From Lysobacterales bacterium (GTDB taxonomy: Bacteria; Pseudomonadota; Gammaproteobacteria; Xanthomonadales; SZUA-38): DNA of 64,000 nt. This document shows, in pieces, positions 55,369-64,000 of this stretch. Position 1 is the stretch's first letter, and every line of letters starts with the position of its first letter. Both the position numbers and the translations under genes were made by a program. Below the pieces are notes generated by a model, which saw only the letters and a program-made list of their open reading frames with translations, was not told the origin of the DNA and did not search any database. Location: NCBI GenBank assembly GCA_030065125.1, contig JASJDM010000002.1, forward strand, positions 1-64,000, given 5' to 3'.

Positions 55369-56115
55369 ATGCGTGTTCTTATCGCAGATGACAACCAGAT
55401 CAATCGCGAGTTCGTCAAAGGTGTACTCGAGGGCAATGATTTCAGATTGGCCGAGGCCGCCGACGGCGAGGAGGCCGTTGCCATCTGTCGCGAATCCCGA
55501 TTTGACGCCATTCTGATGGATATCCGGATGCCGCAGCTGGATGGCATCGAAGCTACGCGACAGATTCGCGAGCTTGCCGGCTACCGGGACTGTCCCATCA
55601 TCGCTCTGACCGCGGATCTGCAGCTGGAAAAGTCCAGGGACCTGGAGCAGCTGGGCTTTTCCGCCTGCCTGTTGAAGCCGGTATCCCGGGACCGGCTGCT
55701 GGCAATGCTGCAGCAGCAGCTCGATCCCGATGCCGCCGCGGATCCGGAGGATTCGAAACCGGCAGCCGCCAGTCCGGTGGACCGCCAGGCGGCGCTGGCC
55801 GCGGCCGGAGGCAGCGAAGACCTGGTAGACCGGCTGCTGCAGATGCTGCGGGTCGAGCTTTCCGCATTTCTCCCGCGTATCGAACAGGCCATTGCGGGCG
55901 AGCGCTGGGCCGAGGCCAGGGACATGGCCCACAAGACCCGGGGTTCAGCCGGTTACACCGGGGCCAAGGTGCTGCAGGAGGCCGCCTCCCAGTTGGAGCT
56001 GGCGATTACCCGCGAGCAGCCCTCAGAAATCCACCAGGCTTTTCAGGTACTCAAGCAGGCGGCGTTCGACCTTGAACGGTACCTGCAGCAGCGCGGCGCC
56101 GAATCCGGCGCCTGA
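55369..56115 (+). CDS. Response regulator with C-terminal Hpt domain
   Basis: 248 aa: receiver domain with DD at 7-8, phosphoacceptor D51 (AILMDIRMPQLDG) and K (LLKPVS), an Ala/Pro/Asp linker, then a histidine-phosphotransfer domain with H188 (DMAHKTRGSAGYTGA). No DNA-binding or enzymatic output. Such REC-Hpt proteins act as relay parts of multi-step phosphorelays. It stands alone between ydbH and folE2 with no kinase beside it. Confidence 0.88.
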   Translation: MRVLIADDNQINREFVKGVLEGNDFRLAEAADGEEAVAICRESRFDAILMDIRMPQLDGIEATRQIRELAGYRDCPIIALTADLQLEKSRDLEQLGFSACLLKPVSRDRLLAMLQQQLDPDAAADPEDSKPAAASPVDRQAALAAAGGSEDLVDRLLQMLRVELSAFLPRIEQAIAGERWAEARDMAHKTRGSAGYTGAKVLQEAASQLELAITREQPSEIHQAFQVLKQAAFDLERYLQQRGAESGA

Positions 56116-56137
56116 ACTGAACTGGTCGGTGGCCGAA

Positions 56138-57118
56138 TCAGGGAATCGGCAGGAACCCGCCGTCAACGCCCTTGGTCACGATGCTCACCGCATTGTGAGC
56201 GTGCAGGCTCTCGTGGTGTTCGATTCGCACCCAGAAATCGTCAAACCGGGAGTCAGCGTTGAGAGTTGACTGCAGCTTCCGACCGGCGTCTTCACAGAAC
56301 ATCAGGTTCTGGCCGTTGCGCAGGGCAAACTCCTGCTCGTCTTCGCGCTTGACAGCGGTCTGCACGGGTGTGCCTAGAGCATCCTCCAGGCGCTTGATCA
56401 GCGAAGCGATGGGCAGTTCGGTGGCGTCTGGCGCCAGCCGGGTCTTGACCTTGGCAAAACTACGCTGGCTGTGGGGAGTGGCCACAATCCCTTCCTCGGT
56501 ACCGAGCCAGCCCTTGACCTGGTCGATGGTCAGCTCGTTGTCTTCACCGAACTTCTCGTCGAAGGCGTTTTGAATCAGCTGGCGAGCCAGTGCAGCGGAA
56601 CAGGGGCAGGTGCTTGAGTAGGTCACTTCCACCGCCAGCTCCAGGTGCATTTCGCCGTCAATCAGAGTTCCGGTGACAGACACCGGGTAAGCGCTCCAGC
56701 CCTGGTTGTCGGACAGCAGGGCCGGCTGGCGCAGGTCGTACATGAACTCGAATTTGACGTAAGCCCGGGTACTCAGGTCCAGGTGGGAGCTGTGCATCGC
56801 GCCCAGCAGCATCTTCAGTCCGGGCACACTCAGCGGCCGGGTGGTGGCGTGTTCGTCCAGCAGCAGGTACAACCGCGACATGTGGATACCCTTGGCGTGG
56901 GGATCGTCCAGATCCACGAACACTTCCACGTTGGCCTGGACCCGGTGGGTTTCACCCTGGTCTCGCACCAGTACGGGCTGGTGGATATGACTCATTCCAA
57001 CCCAGTCCAGCGTTCCCTGGGGCTTGGCATAGGGTCGACCGGCGATGTCCGGCATGGATTTCAAGGTGGAGGGGACGCTGCTCATGGACGGCATTCCTTG
57101 CTTAGATTCAGAGGTCAT
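56138..57118 (-). CDS. folE2: GTP cyclohydrolase FolE2
   Basis: Makes dihydroneopterin triphosphate for folate (and possibly queuosine). The 326-aa protein has the COG1469 pattern including VTYSSTCPCSAALARQL, VKFEFMYDLRQPALL and RIEHHESLHAHNAV. FolE2 can work with metals other than zinc. A second ATG eight codons in is possible. I found no Zur-like site that I could defend in the 191-bp gap upstream. Confidence 0.92.
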   Translation of the reverse strand: MTSESKQGMPSMSSVPSTLKSMPDIAGRPYAKPQGTLDWVGMSHIHQPVLVRDQGETHRVQANVEVFVDLDDPHAKGIHMSRLYLLLDEHATTRPLSVPGLKMLLGAMHSSHLDLSTRAYVKFEFMYDLRQPALLSDNQGWSAYPVSVTGTLIDGEMHLELAVEVTYSSTCPCSAALARQLIQNAFDEKFGEDNELTIDQVKGWLGTEEGIVATPHSQRSFAKVKTRLAPDATELPIASLIKRLEDALGTPVQTAVKREDEQEFALRNGQNLMFCEDAGRKLQSTLNADSRFDDFWVRIEHHESLHAHNAVSIVTKGVDGGFLPIP

Positions 57119-57309
57119 CGACAGTAGGGTTAGGCCGGTGAAACAGCCGTGAAAATTTAGTGTTGGTCAGGTAATGACGGACACGGTTGCGTGGATGCAC
57201 TGGATTGACCCCGGAAATCGACGAATAATCCGGGAACCCTAGGTGCTGCGTCGAGTCCGGGAATCGATTACAGTCGGAAAAGCCTCCAAAGCCATCAAGG
57301 ACCGCCTGC

Positions 57310-59478
57310 ATGATTCTACGCAACGGATTGCACTGCCTCTTGGGACTGGTTTCACTGCTGCTTGCGGGCCCAGCGACCGCCCAGATCGGACTACCGGCGG
57401 AAGTCCCACGGATCGAATGTACGCCAAAGATACTCTCTGGCTACGTCACGGTTAATCCTAACGAGAGAGAAGCTATTGCCCTGGCTGTGGATGCGCTGCA
57501 GCTGACCGAGCAGCTTGAACTGGTGGATGAACTGGTTTGGTCTTACACCGTCGCCAGCCTCGAGAAATTCGCGCCGGACAGCCGGGAACAATGGCTGCCG
57601 GAAATCCAAAAATACACCTGCAAATCCAGAGCGATTTACCATTCTCTGCGTCACCGAGTCGAGGGATACCTGCAGATTGTCGAGTGGATGGACGGTACGG
57701 CCAGCGGTAAAACGATCAGCCAGGCACTGCGCGATGGGACCAGGAAGCTCGAGCAGGCAAACCAGATGGACCCGACCCAGTTGCCACCAAAACCGGAGAT
57801 GACCCAGGAACGTTCGCGCCTGCTGCTGGGTATTGCACAGTCGCCCAACTGGACCCTGTACCAATACCACTATGCCGCCGCCACCAGTCAGATTTTGCCC
57901 ATTCTGATGGAAGGGTTCAGGAACAAGAGACTGGCATTAATTGAACGGACCCAGCACCACGAAATTCCCCAGGAGAGCTCTCAACTTTTCGCTGATGAGA
58001 TGCTGTCTCGAATCTTCGCCGACGTGGACGACGTTTCGCTGCAGGAGTACCTGCAGTTTCTGTATGGCGGCACTGTCAGGGACGCCATGAACGATGTGGC
58101 GTTAGCGCCAGTGAAGGTGGCGGGGCGAGCGGGTTTCGAGTCTGCGAGAGTCCTGCGCAAATACATACCCGAAGATGTCGACCTGATGGCATTCTGGATG
58201 GCCCATGCCGAACCCCAACCGGTTGCTCAGGCTGAGACCGACAGCGACCATTTCGACGAACCACCGCCTGCCCAGGCTCCCGAACCTGTCCGGTCCGTCG
58301 AGGCTCTGATGGCGGAAGCTGAGGAAACTTATAGGACCACGTACGCATACGGGCAGGTTGCACAACTCCTTACCCAGGTTCTTGCCATTGACCCCAACCG
58401 TGTCCGGGCGGTCACTTTGCTGGGCATCGTGACCAGCAAAAGCGCCTGGCAGGGCGAATGGGAAGAAGGCATGCCGCTCCAGCGCTACGACCAAAGAACG
58501 GCTGATGAGGCGAAGATGATCCTCAGCCGGGCCCTGGCCCTGTCCGATGACGAACTGGACGCCCATGTGGAAATGGGCTACATCGAATTCAACCATGAGA
58601 ACTATGAAGAGGCGCGCCGCCGGTACGACCTGGCTGAAGCCAGGGGATCTCAGTACCCTTATTTGGGGGTATACCAGGGCGAACTGGAGCGGCAGCTGGG
58701 AAACCTGCAGGCATCGTTCGATCACTATGCCGCGGTACTCAGAAATCCGGCGCACCGCAGGGCATACCCCGAGGCGGCTTGGGGGCTGGTGCACTATCAC
58801 CTCAATGATGACAATGCCGAGGACATTGCCGCCGTTTTCAAGGAATCGCTGACAGGCTCTCCCCTTAGCAGATCCGTGAACCTGGCCTACGGCGATGTGG
58901 TACTGCGAAGCGGCGGCGACCTGGACCATGCACTTTCGAGCCTCGGCCAGATCGAAGATAAGGCCCGGCGGTATGAGCGTTACAGCGAGCGGTTTTCCGC
59001 ATTGCTGGTCGCGAAAGCCTGGAGGGATCACGCCGACCCGGAAGGACTGACTGATCCGGAGGGCACCGCCCTGGTTCAGAAGGCAATAGACTCCGGAGCC
59101 AGTATGTATCGCGTTGCACTGACCCTGGCCGATAGCGCCTTCGCTGGTGGCGCTCTGGTGCTGTTTCGCTCTGGCGCTGACTTCGAAAGTAATCCGCTGG
59201 CGCCGACCGGGCTGTTATACGCTCTGCTTGAAGCGAAGCAGTATGAAATGGCGCGTTCCCTGCTGGAGCTTGGGGTGCCGCCGGAGTATCCAGGCCCAGG
59301 ACACGTTCAGCCGTTACACCGCGCGGTGTACAACCGGGATCTGGAGGCGGTTCGTTTACTGATGAGTGTCGGCGCGGACCCCAATGTTACAAACCGCACC
59401 AGGCAAAAGCCGGTAGATCTGCTGGAAGATGATCAGTCCGACGTAGGCAGGCAGATTCGTACGCTGCTCATCTACTGA
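57310..59478 (+). CDS. Large secreted TPR/ankyrin protein, function unknown
   Basis: 722 aa with a signal peptide (MILRNGLHCLLGLVSLLLAGPATAQ). Residues ~45-250 hold two helical segments that faintly resemble DUF2059. Then come TPR-like units (~330-560; AHVEMGYIEFNHENYEEARRRYDLAEA) and a C-terminal ankyrin-type pair (HRAVYNRDLEAVRLLMSVGADPNVTN). Codon use looks less GC-rich than the neighbours, hinting at separate origin. It stands alone between folE2 and pdxJ, both on the other strand. Likely periplasmic scaffold; nothing more can be said. Confidence 0.75.
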   Translation: MILRNGLHCLLGLVSLLLAGPATAQIGLPAEVPRIECTPKILSGYVTVNPNEREAIALAVDALQLTEQLELVDELVWSYTVASLEKFAPDSREQWLPEIQKYTCKSRAIYHSLRHRVEGYLQIVEWMDGTASGKTISQALRDGTRKLEQANQMDPTQLPPKPEMTQERSRLLLGIAQSPNWTLYQYHYAAATSQILPILMEGFRNKRLALIERTQHHEIPQESSQLFADEMLSRIFADVDDVSLQEYLQFLYGGTVRDAMNDVALAPVKVAGRAGFESARVLRKYIPEDVDLMAFWMAHAEPQPVAQAETDSDHFDEPPPAQAPEPVRSVEALMAEAEETYRTTYAYGQVAQLLTQVLAIDPNRVRAVTLLGIVTSKSAWQGEWEEGMPLQRYDQRTADEAKMILSRALALSDDELDAHVEMGYIEFNHENYEEARRRYDLAEARGSQYPYLGVYQGELERQLGNLQASFDHYAAVLRNPAHRRAYPEAAWGLVHYHLNDDNAEDIAAVFKESLTGSPLSRSVNLAYGDVVLRSGGDLDHALSSLGQIEDKARRYERYSERFSALLVAKAWRDHADPEGLTDPEGTALVQKAIDSGASMYRVALTLADSAFAGGALVLFRSGADFESNPLAPTGLLYALLEAKQYEMARSLLELGVPPEYPGPGHVQPLHRAVYNRDLEAVRLLMSVGADPNVTNRTRQKPVDLLEDDQSDVGRQIRTLLIY

Positions 59479-59502
59479 CAGCGCAAAACCTGACCGCCGT
59501 GC

Positions 59503-60261
59503 CTAGGGGCCAGGGACCGGCGCCAAACGCCGCGACGAACGCATCAGCCGCTTCATCTCGGCGACCGCTTCGCCAAATCCTACGAACAACGACCGCGCCA
59601 CGATGGCATGCCCGATGTTCAGTTCCGCGATCTGCGGGATGGCGGCGATGGACTCCACGTTGTGATAGTGCAGCCCGTGGCCCGCGTTGACCTGCAGACC
59701 CAGCTCTTCCCCCAGCCTGGCGCCGTGCACAACCCGGGAATATTCCCGGTCCACTGCCGCAATGGAGTCGGCATCAGCATAGGCACCGGTGTGCAGTTCC
59801 ACCACGGGGGCGCCCGCCCGCCTGGCGGCCTCCAGCTGGTTGGCGTCCGGGTCGATAAACAGAGAAACCCGAATCCCGGCCTGTGACAGCCTGGCTGTGG
59901 CTTCGGCCACGCTGTCCGCGTTGCCGGCGACGTCCAGCCCCCCCTCAGTGGTCAACTCTTCGCGTTTTTCGGGGACCAGGCAGACATCACTGGGCCGTGC
60001 TCTGATAGCGATATCAACCATCTCCGGCGTAACCGCGCATTCCAGGTTGATCCGGGTCTGGATGGTCCCGCTCAACATCTCCAGGTCTCGTTCCTGGATG
60101 TGCCTGCGGTCTTCCCTCAGGTGAATGGTGATGGCGTCCGCCCCGGCCTGTTCGGCCAGGAATGCAGCATACACGGGGTCCGGATATCGGGTTCCCCGTG
60201 CCTGGCGCAGGGTTGCGACATGATCAATATTGACGCCCAGCAGAATTTGATTCGAACTCAC
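59503..60261 (-). CDS. pdxJ: Pyridoxine 5'-phosphate synthase
   Basis: Condenses 1-deoxyxylulose 5-phosphate with aminoacetone phosphate in vitamin B6 synthesis. Typical motifs: [52 protein letters not shown] and [18 protein letters not shown]. 252 aa. Its start overlaps the recO stop by 4 bp; last gene of the lepA-pdxJ operon. Confidence 0.96.
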   Translation of the reverse strand: MSSNQILLGVNIDHVATLRQARGTRYPDPVYAAFLAEQAGADAITIHLREDRRHIQERDLEMLSGTIQTRINLECAVTPEMVDIAIRARPSDVCLVPEKREELTTEGGLDVAGNADSVAEATARLSQAGIRVSLFIDPDANQLEAARRAGAPVVELHTGAYADADSIAAVDREYSRVVHGARLGEELGLQVNAGHGLHYHNVESIAAIPQIAELNIGHAIVARSLFVGFGEAVAEMKRLMRSSRRLAPVPGP

Positions 60262-60977
60262 TTTGTTTCCAGATCCGGCATGCCTTTCAGCAGTTCGCGT
60301 GTCTTGAGCGGCCGACCGCCCAGGTAATGGCTGATCACCGAGCGCAGCAACAGGCGCGATTCCGACCGGATCGTCGTATCACTGAATTCTCGCTGCGCCA
60401 GCCCCAGCAGGGTTTGACCGCTCACAACCAGACCGGGCTGCCCCGCTGCTGCAGCCACCGGCCCGCTTTCCAGCTCGTACCGATAGATGGCGGATGCGTC
60501 GACGGCTTCACCTGTGGCGGTGTCAAACTCCAATTCTAAGCCATATCCCAGTGCTTCCAACAGGTCCAGCTCGAAACACCGCAGCGCGGGTTCAAGTGGC
60601 TGGGCCGACATGCGCACCAGGGTTTGTCGATAGCTGTCGAACAGCTGGGGATGAGGATCTTCCCGCGGCGTCAGCTTGAGCAGCAGCTCGTTCAGGTAAA
60701 GCGCCACCAGGGCAGCGCGACTGGCCGCCGGCAGCAACTGCGGACCCAGCGCATCGACCTGGGCCAGGGTGCGCAATTCGCCGCGGCCGGCCAGACCGAT
60801 GCGCAGCGGCACGTAATGCTGCAATACCGACGAGCGCGGGAATTTTCGTGACTTCCGGGCGCCCCGGGCAATCATGGCCACCCGGCCAAGGTCCCGCGTG
60901 TAGGCTTCAACCAGCAGGCTCGACTCCCGGTACGGGCGCCGATGCAGCACGAATGCGTCGGTTTGCTGATTCCGCAC
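60258..60977 (-). CDS. recO: DNA repair protein RecO
   Basis: RecF-pathway recombination mediator. N-terminal OB fold ([37 protein letters not shown]) and helical C-domain ([15 protein letters not shown]) are present; the zinc cysteines seen in some relatives are not obvious. GTG start (GTGCGGAATCAG). 239 aa. 48 bp after era. Confidence 0.93.
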   Translation of the reverse strand: MRNQQTDAFVLHRRPYRESSLLVEAYTRDLGRVAMIARGARKSRKFPRSSVLQHYVPLRIGLAGRGELRTLAQVDALGPQLLPAASRAALVALYLNELLLKLTPREDPHPQLFDSYRQTLVRMSAQPLEPALRCFELDLLEALGYGLELEFDTATGEAVDASAIYRYELESGPVAAAAGQPGLVVSGQTLLGLAQREFSDTTIRSESRLLLRSVISHYLGGRPLKTRELLKGMPDLETK

Positions 60978-61025
60978 TAGCGCCCGCCAACAGCACTCAT
61001 CGGCAGATTTCCGGCAGTCCCCGGC

Positions 61026-61946
61026 TCAGTCCACGTAGCCGAAACTCTGCAGTGCCCGCTCATCGTCTGACCAGCCCTTCTTCACCTTGACCCACAGTTC
61101 CAGGAAGACTTTTTCGCCCAGGAAGCTCTCCAGGGCTGAGCGAGCCGAGCTGCCGATCTCCTTCAGGGTTGCGCCGCCCTTCCCAATGACAATGCCTTTC
61201 TGCCCGGACCGCTCCACCCAGATCACGGCGCCAATTCGCACCAGATTCGGTTCCCGGGCAAAACCCTCGATTTCCACCGTTGCGGCGTAGGGCAACTCCT
61301 GGTGCAGCCTGCGAATCAACTGCTCCCGGACAAATTCCGCGGCAATAAACCGTTCACTGCGGTCCGTCAATTCGTCCTCGTCGAAGAATGGCCGGGAAAA
61401 CGGAAGCAGCTTCAGCAGCCGCTCGCCCAGCTCGTCCAGTCCCTTTTTCTTGAGCGCGGAGACCATCACGATGTTGTCGAAGCCGAACTCACCGCTCAGT
61501 CGCTGGGCCAGTTGCAGCAGCGTCTGTTTGTCTGCCAGGAGGTCAACCTTGTTGACCACACACACCACCGGCGTATTCAGTCGGCCCAGCTCGCGGCCCA
61601 GCGCCTCGTCATCCGGCCCGAAGTGAGTGGCGTCTATGACCCACGCCACCACGTCCACATCCTGCAGTACCGCCCGGGCCACCCGGTTCATGTAGCGGTT
61701 GATGGCCTTGGGCATGGTCCGGTGAATTCCCGGCGTGTCGATGAACACCATCTGCCCTTCCGGCACCGTGCGGATGCCCAGGATCTGGTGCCGGGTGGTC
61801 TGGGGTTTGTGGGCCGTGATCGCCAGCTTCTGCCCCAGCATGGCATTGAGCAGGGTGGACTTGCCCACGTTGGGCCGCCCGGCGATGGCCACGTAACCGC
61901 AGCGTTGCTCGGACGGGTCCGATGGGTTCTGGTCCGCGTGGGTCAT
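61026..61946 (-). CDS. era: GTPase Era
   Basis: Ribosome-associated GTPase for 16S rRNA maturation. G1 GRPNVGKST, G3 DTPGIH, G4 NKVD, and a C-terminal KH domain (VIGKGGATLKEIGSSARSALESFLGEKVFLELWVKVKKGW). I chose the ATG at 61946 (MTHADQNPSD, 306 aa) with GAGGAG just upstream; the open frame runs further into rnc. Ten bp after rnc. Confidence 0.97.
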   Translation of the reverse strand: MTHADQNPSDPSEQRCGYVAIAGRPNVGKSTLLNAMLGQKLAITAHKPQTTRHQILGIRTVPEGQMVFIDTPGIHRTMPKAINRYMNRVARAVLQDVDVVAWVIDATHFGPDDEALGRELGRLNTPVVCVVNKVDLLADKQTLLQLAQRLSGEFGFDNIVMVSALKKKGLDELGERLLKLLPFSRPFFDEDELTDRSERFIAAEFVREQLIRRLHQELPYAATVEIEGFAREPNLVRIGAVIWVERSGQKGIVIGKGGATLKEIGSSARSALESFLGEKVFLELWVKVKKGWSDDERALQSFGYVD

Positions 61947-61956
61947 GCCGAACTCC

Positions 61957-62613
61957 TCAGCCGCTGACAGCGTCCAGCGCAATCTCGGCCGCGGCCTGCT
62001 CTGCTTTTCGGCGGCTGGTGCCGGTCGCCTCGACGCTGATCCCAAGGGCGGCGACCTCGCAGGCGACGGTAAACACGCGCTGATGGTCTGCGCCGCTTGC
62101 GTCCAGAACAGAGTACGTTGGCAAATCAAAACCGCGCCCCTGGAGCATCTCCTGCAGTCGTGTCTTTGGATCTTTCAGCTCCGAGGCCGGCGGGAGGGAG
62201 TCCAGGCGCTGGTCGAACCACCGCTTTACCAGCCCACGACAGGCTTCAAATCCCCCGTCCAGATACACGGCACCAAGAACAGCCTCGACCGCGTCAGCCA
62301 GGATGGAGGCGCGACGGTGCCCGCCGGATTTCTTTTCCCCGGAGCCCAGGCGAACGTGCTGTCCCAGCTCCATTTCGCGGCCGATGTTGGCCAGGGTGCT
62401 CTGGTTGACCAGGCGCGCCCGCAGTCGACTGAGGTCACCCTCGGGAATTTCGGGGAATCGTCTGAACAGCTCGTCGGCGATCAGGCAGTTCAGGACACTG
62501 TCGCCCAGGAATTCCAGCCGCTCGTTGTTGATCCGACCGACACTGCGGTGGGTCAGGGCCTGCTCCAGCAATTCCGGTGATCCGAACTCGTAGTCGAGTT
62601 CGAGTGCTGCCAT
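61957..62613 (-). CDS. rnc: Ribonuclease III
   Basis: Cleaves double-stranded RNA, including rRNA precursors. Catalytic signature NERLEFLGDSVLNCLIADELF and second acidic site (ADAVEAVLGAVYLDGG), then the double-stranded-RNA-binding domain (DPKTRLQEMLQGRG ... SRRKAEQAAAEIAL). 218 aa. Overlaps the DUF4845 stop by one base. Confidence 0.97.
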   Translation of the reverse strand: MAALELDYEFGSPELLEQALTHRSVGRINNERLEFLGDSVLNCLIADELFRRFPEIPEGDLSRLRARLVNQSTLANIGREMELGQHVRLGSGEKKSGGHRRASILADAVEAVLGAVYLDGGFEACRGLVKRWFDQRLDSLPPASELKDPKTRLQEMLQGRGFDLPTYSVLDASGADHQRVFTVACEVAALGISVEATGTSRRKAEQAAAEIALDAVSG

Positions 62614-62981
62614 CAGCCGGCTAGTTCGACAGACTTATCAAACTTGGCCACAAAGTCGATGTTGCCGATCAGCGGCTTTCTCACTTCGTACTTGATCTGC
62701 AGCGTATAACCGCGGTTGCGGGACACCTTGATGTGTTTCTTGGTCACCGAGTCGACGTAGCTGGTGTAGAAGCGCTTGATCAGCATTTCCTTGATCTGCC
62801 CGGCTTCCTGCCGGTTGATTCCCGGCTGGGCCGCCACGTTTTTCATCGCCTGAACCACGGAGTAATACTCCTGGTAGACGGGAAACAGCTTCATGCCGAT
62901 GAAGAAGGCGAAGCCGAGTAGTCCAAGGATCAGGATCAGGCTGATCAGGGTTATGCCCTTTTGTCGTTTGATGTTTCTCAT
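62613..62981 (-). CDS. DUF4845 protein with pilin-like N-terminus
   Basis: 122 aa, one N-terminal helix (KGITLISLILILGLLGFAFFIGMKLF) that resembles a type IV pilin start, followed by a small periplasmic domain (YQEYYSVVQAMKNVAAQPG). DUF4845 genes are regularly found between lepB and rnc in gamma- and betaproteobacteria; function unknown. 16 bp after lepB. Confidence 0.88.
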   Translation of the reverse strand: MRNIKRQKGITLISLILILGLLGFAFFIGMKLFPVYQEYYSVVQAMKNVAAQPGINRQEAGQIKEMLIKRFYTSYVDSVTKKHIKVSRNRGYTLQIKYEVRKPLIGNIDFVAKFDKSVELAG

Positions 62982-62997
62982 GCCAATCTCCTAAAGC

Positions 62998-63795
62998 TCA
63001 ATCGATAACGGTTCCGATCCGCCCCCATCCGGAGGGGCTGAGGTGCATCCAGATCAGGAACGCTTTGCCAACCAGGTTCTCCTCCGGCACGAACCCCCAG
63101 TAGCGGCTGTCCCTGCTGTTGTCCCGGTTGTCGCCGAGAACAAAGTACTCTCCTTCGCCCACCACCCAGCGATTGGTGCTGAGGGGATGATATGCGCCCG
63201 GTGTCACCAGGATCTGGTGTTCGCGTCCCGGCAGCTTTTCAACGCCCTGGAGCTGCTGGTAACGAACGCCGTCGTCAGTGCCCTCGTAAGGACCACCCAG
63301 TTCGGTCTCGACTTTTTCACCATTGACGAACAGGGTTTTGTTTTTGTACTCAATGCGATCCCCCGGAACGCCCACGACCCGCTTGATGTAGTCCAGCGAA
63401 GGGTCATCGGGGTACCGGAAAACCACCACGTCGCCCCGTTCAGGCTGACCCAGCTCCAGGACCTTGGTGTTGAGCACCGGCAGCCGGATCCCATAAGAAA
63501 ATTTGTTGACCAGGATCAGGTCCCCGACCAGTAGCGTGGGCAGCATGGAGCTGGAAGGTATGCGGAACGGCTCGGCCAGGAAAGAGCGAATGATCAGAAC
63601 GATGAGAATGACCGGAAAAAACGAGCGTGAATACTCGACCAGCAGAGGCTCTTTGACCGGCTCATCGGCATTCACCACACCACCGCCGGCGAGTGCCGCG
63701 CGTCGGCGGGGTGCAAACAGCAGGCTGTCCACAGCCCAGATGCCGCCGGTTACGGCAGTCAAAATGACTAAAATTGCTGCAAAATCAAAGTGCAT
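62998..63795 (-). CDS. lepB: Signal peptidase I
   Basis: Removes signal peptides at the outer face of the inner membrane. Catalytic Ser in RIPSSSMLPTLLVGD and Lys in DYIKRVVGVPGDRI; FVLGDNRDNSRDSRYWGFVP is box E. Transmembrane helices lie near residues 6-24 and 58-70. 265 aa. ATG at 63795 has no clear ribosome site; a palindrome lies 16-32 bases upstream. Confidence 0.96.
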   Translation of the reverse strand: MHFDFAAILVILTAVTGGIWAVDSLLFAPRRRAALAGGGVVNADEPVKEPLLVEYSRSFFPVILIVLIIRSFLAEPFRIPSSSMLPTLLVGDLILVNKFSYGIRLPVLNTKVLELGQPERGDVVVFRYPDDPSLDYIKRVVGVPGDRIEYKNKTLFVNGEKVETELGGPYEGTDDGVRYQQLQGVEKLPGREHQILVTPGAYHPLSTNRWVVGEGEYFVLGDNRDNSRDSRYWGFVPEENLVGKAFLIWMHLSPSGWGRIGTVID

Positions 63796-63810
63796 AGACT
63801 GTTTTTTTTC

Positions 63811-63827
63811 GCTGGCCGACGGCCAGC
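63811..63827. promoter_or_regulatory. Palindrome in the lepA-lepB gap
   Basis: GCTGGCC-GAC-GGCCAGC, 7-bp perfect arms. On the lepB-sense strand it is followed by an A-run, not a T-run, so it is not an intrinsic terminator for lepA. It may affect lepB translation, as no ribosome site is visible between it and the ATG. Confidence 0.4.
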
Positions 63828-63885
63828 CGTGCGTTTTCAGCGCCTCATGATAGTGCGTTGAGGTCGCCGCTCCAAATGACCGGAT

Positions 63886-64000
63886 TCAGCGGTCTTCCAC
63901 CTTCAGAACGGCCAGAAATGCCTCCTGGGGAATCTCCACCTTACCGACCTGCTTCATCCGGCGCTTACCGGCTTTCTGTTTTTCCAGCAGTTTTCGCTTG
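63886..64000 (-). CDS. lepA: Elongation factor 4 LepA, C-terminal fragment
   Basis: The last 37 codons of LepA, cut by the window edge. The C-terminus ([17 protein letters not shown], then [19 protein letters not shown]) is highly conserved in this ribosome-binding GTPase. Stop TGA at 63886-63888. First visible gene of the lepA-lepB-DUF4845-rnc-era-recO-pdxJ operon. Confidence 0.93.
   Translation of the reverse strand, partial: KRKLLEKQKAGKRRMKQVGKVEIPQEAFLAVLKVEDR

Overview
The window is a gene-dense, high-GC chromosomal segment from a polarly flagellated gammaproteobacterium. The flagellar gene order (fliC-flaG-fliD-fliS-fliT, fleQ, fleR, fliE-fliR, flhB-flhA-flhF-flhG-fliA) is the Pseudomonas/Vibrio/Xanthomonas polar type. 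The lepA-lepB-DUF4845-rnc-era-recO-pdxJ order and the nagZ plus thioinosine phosphorylase pair fit Gammaproteobacteria. The very lysine-poor, acidic flagellin and the PomAB-like stator suggest a marine or salt-adapted organism. A Xanthomonadales/Wenzhouxiangella-like or Chromatiales-like host is a guess.

Region 1 (1-25.4 kb, + strand) holds the structural and export genes of one flagellum. Filament genes come first, then two sigma-54 activators (FleQ and a FleR-like protein) separated by about 270 bp of face-to-face palindromic repeats where other genomes carry the sensor kinase fleS. The basal body, export and switch genes follow, and the block closes with flhF/flhG, fliA and a DUF2802 gene. 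Two near-perfect sigma-54 promoters are visible, before fleR and before fliL, and a FleQ-box-like palindrome lies upstream of fleR. The chemotaxis block usually found after fliA is absent, although FliM keeps its CheY-binding peptide.

Region 2 (25.4-30.8 kb, + strand) starts with a good sigma-28 promoter driving a PomA/PomB-like stator pair, a GGDEF diguanylate cyclase and a soluble PAS histidine kinase with a degenerate receiver. Stator, c-di-GMP and phosphosignalling are therefore apparently co-transcribed.

Region 3 (30.8-44.6 kb): guaB-guaA-tadA on the minus strand diverges from xseA-yigZ. A saccharopine-dehydrogenase-like gene follows. After it come an ABC exporter half-transporter, a secreted TPR-like protein, and an export cassette of membrane-fusion protein, LolD-like ATPase and two FtsX-like permeases.

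Region 4 (44.7-55.3 kb, minus strand): a DUF6351 hydrolase-like protein, a 2,4-dienoyl-CoA reductase-like flavoenzyme, S-methyl-5'-thioinosine phosphorylase, nagZ, a CYTH protein, rlmD, and a YdbL/YdbH pair without ynbE.

Region 5 (55.3-64 kb): an orphan REC-Hpt protein (+), folE2 (-), a large secreted TPR/ankyrin protein of atypical composition (+), then the minus-strand operon lepA(partial)-lepB-DUF4845-rnc-era-recO-pdxJ. I saw no tRNA, rRNA, CRISPR array, insertion sequence or phage gene.
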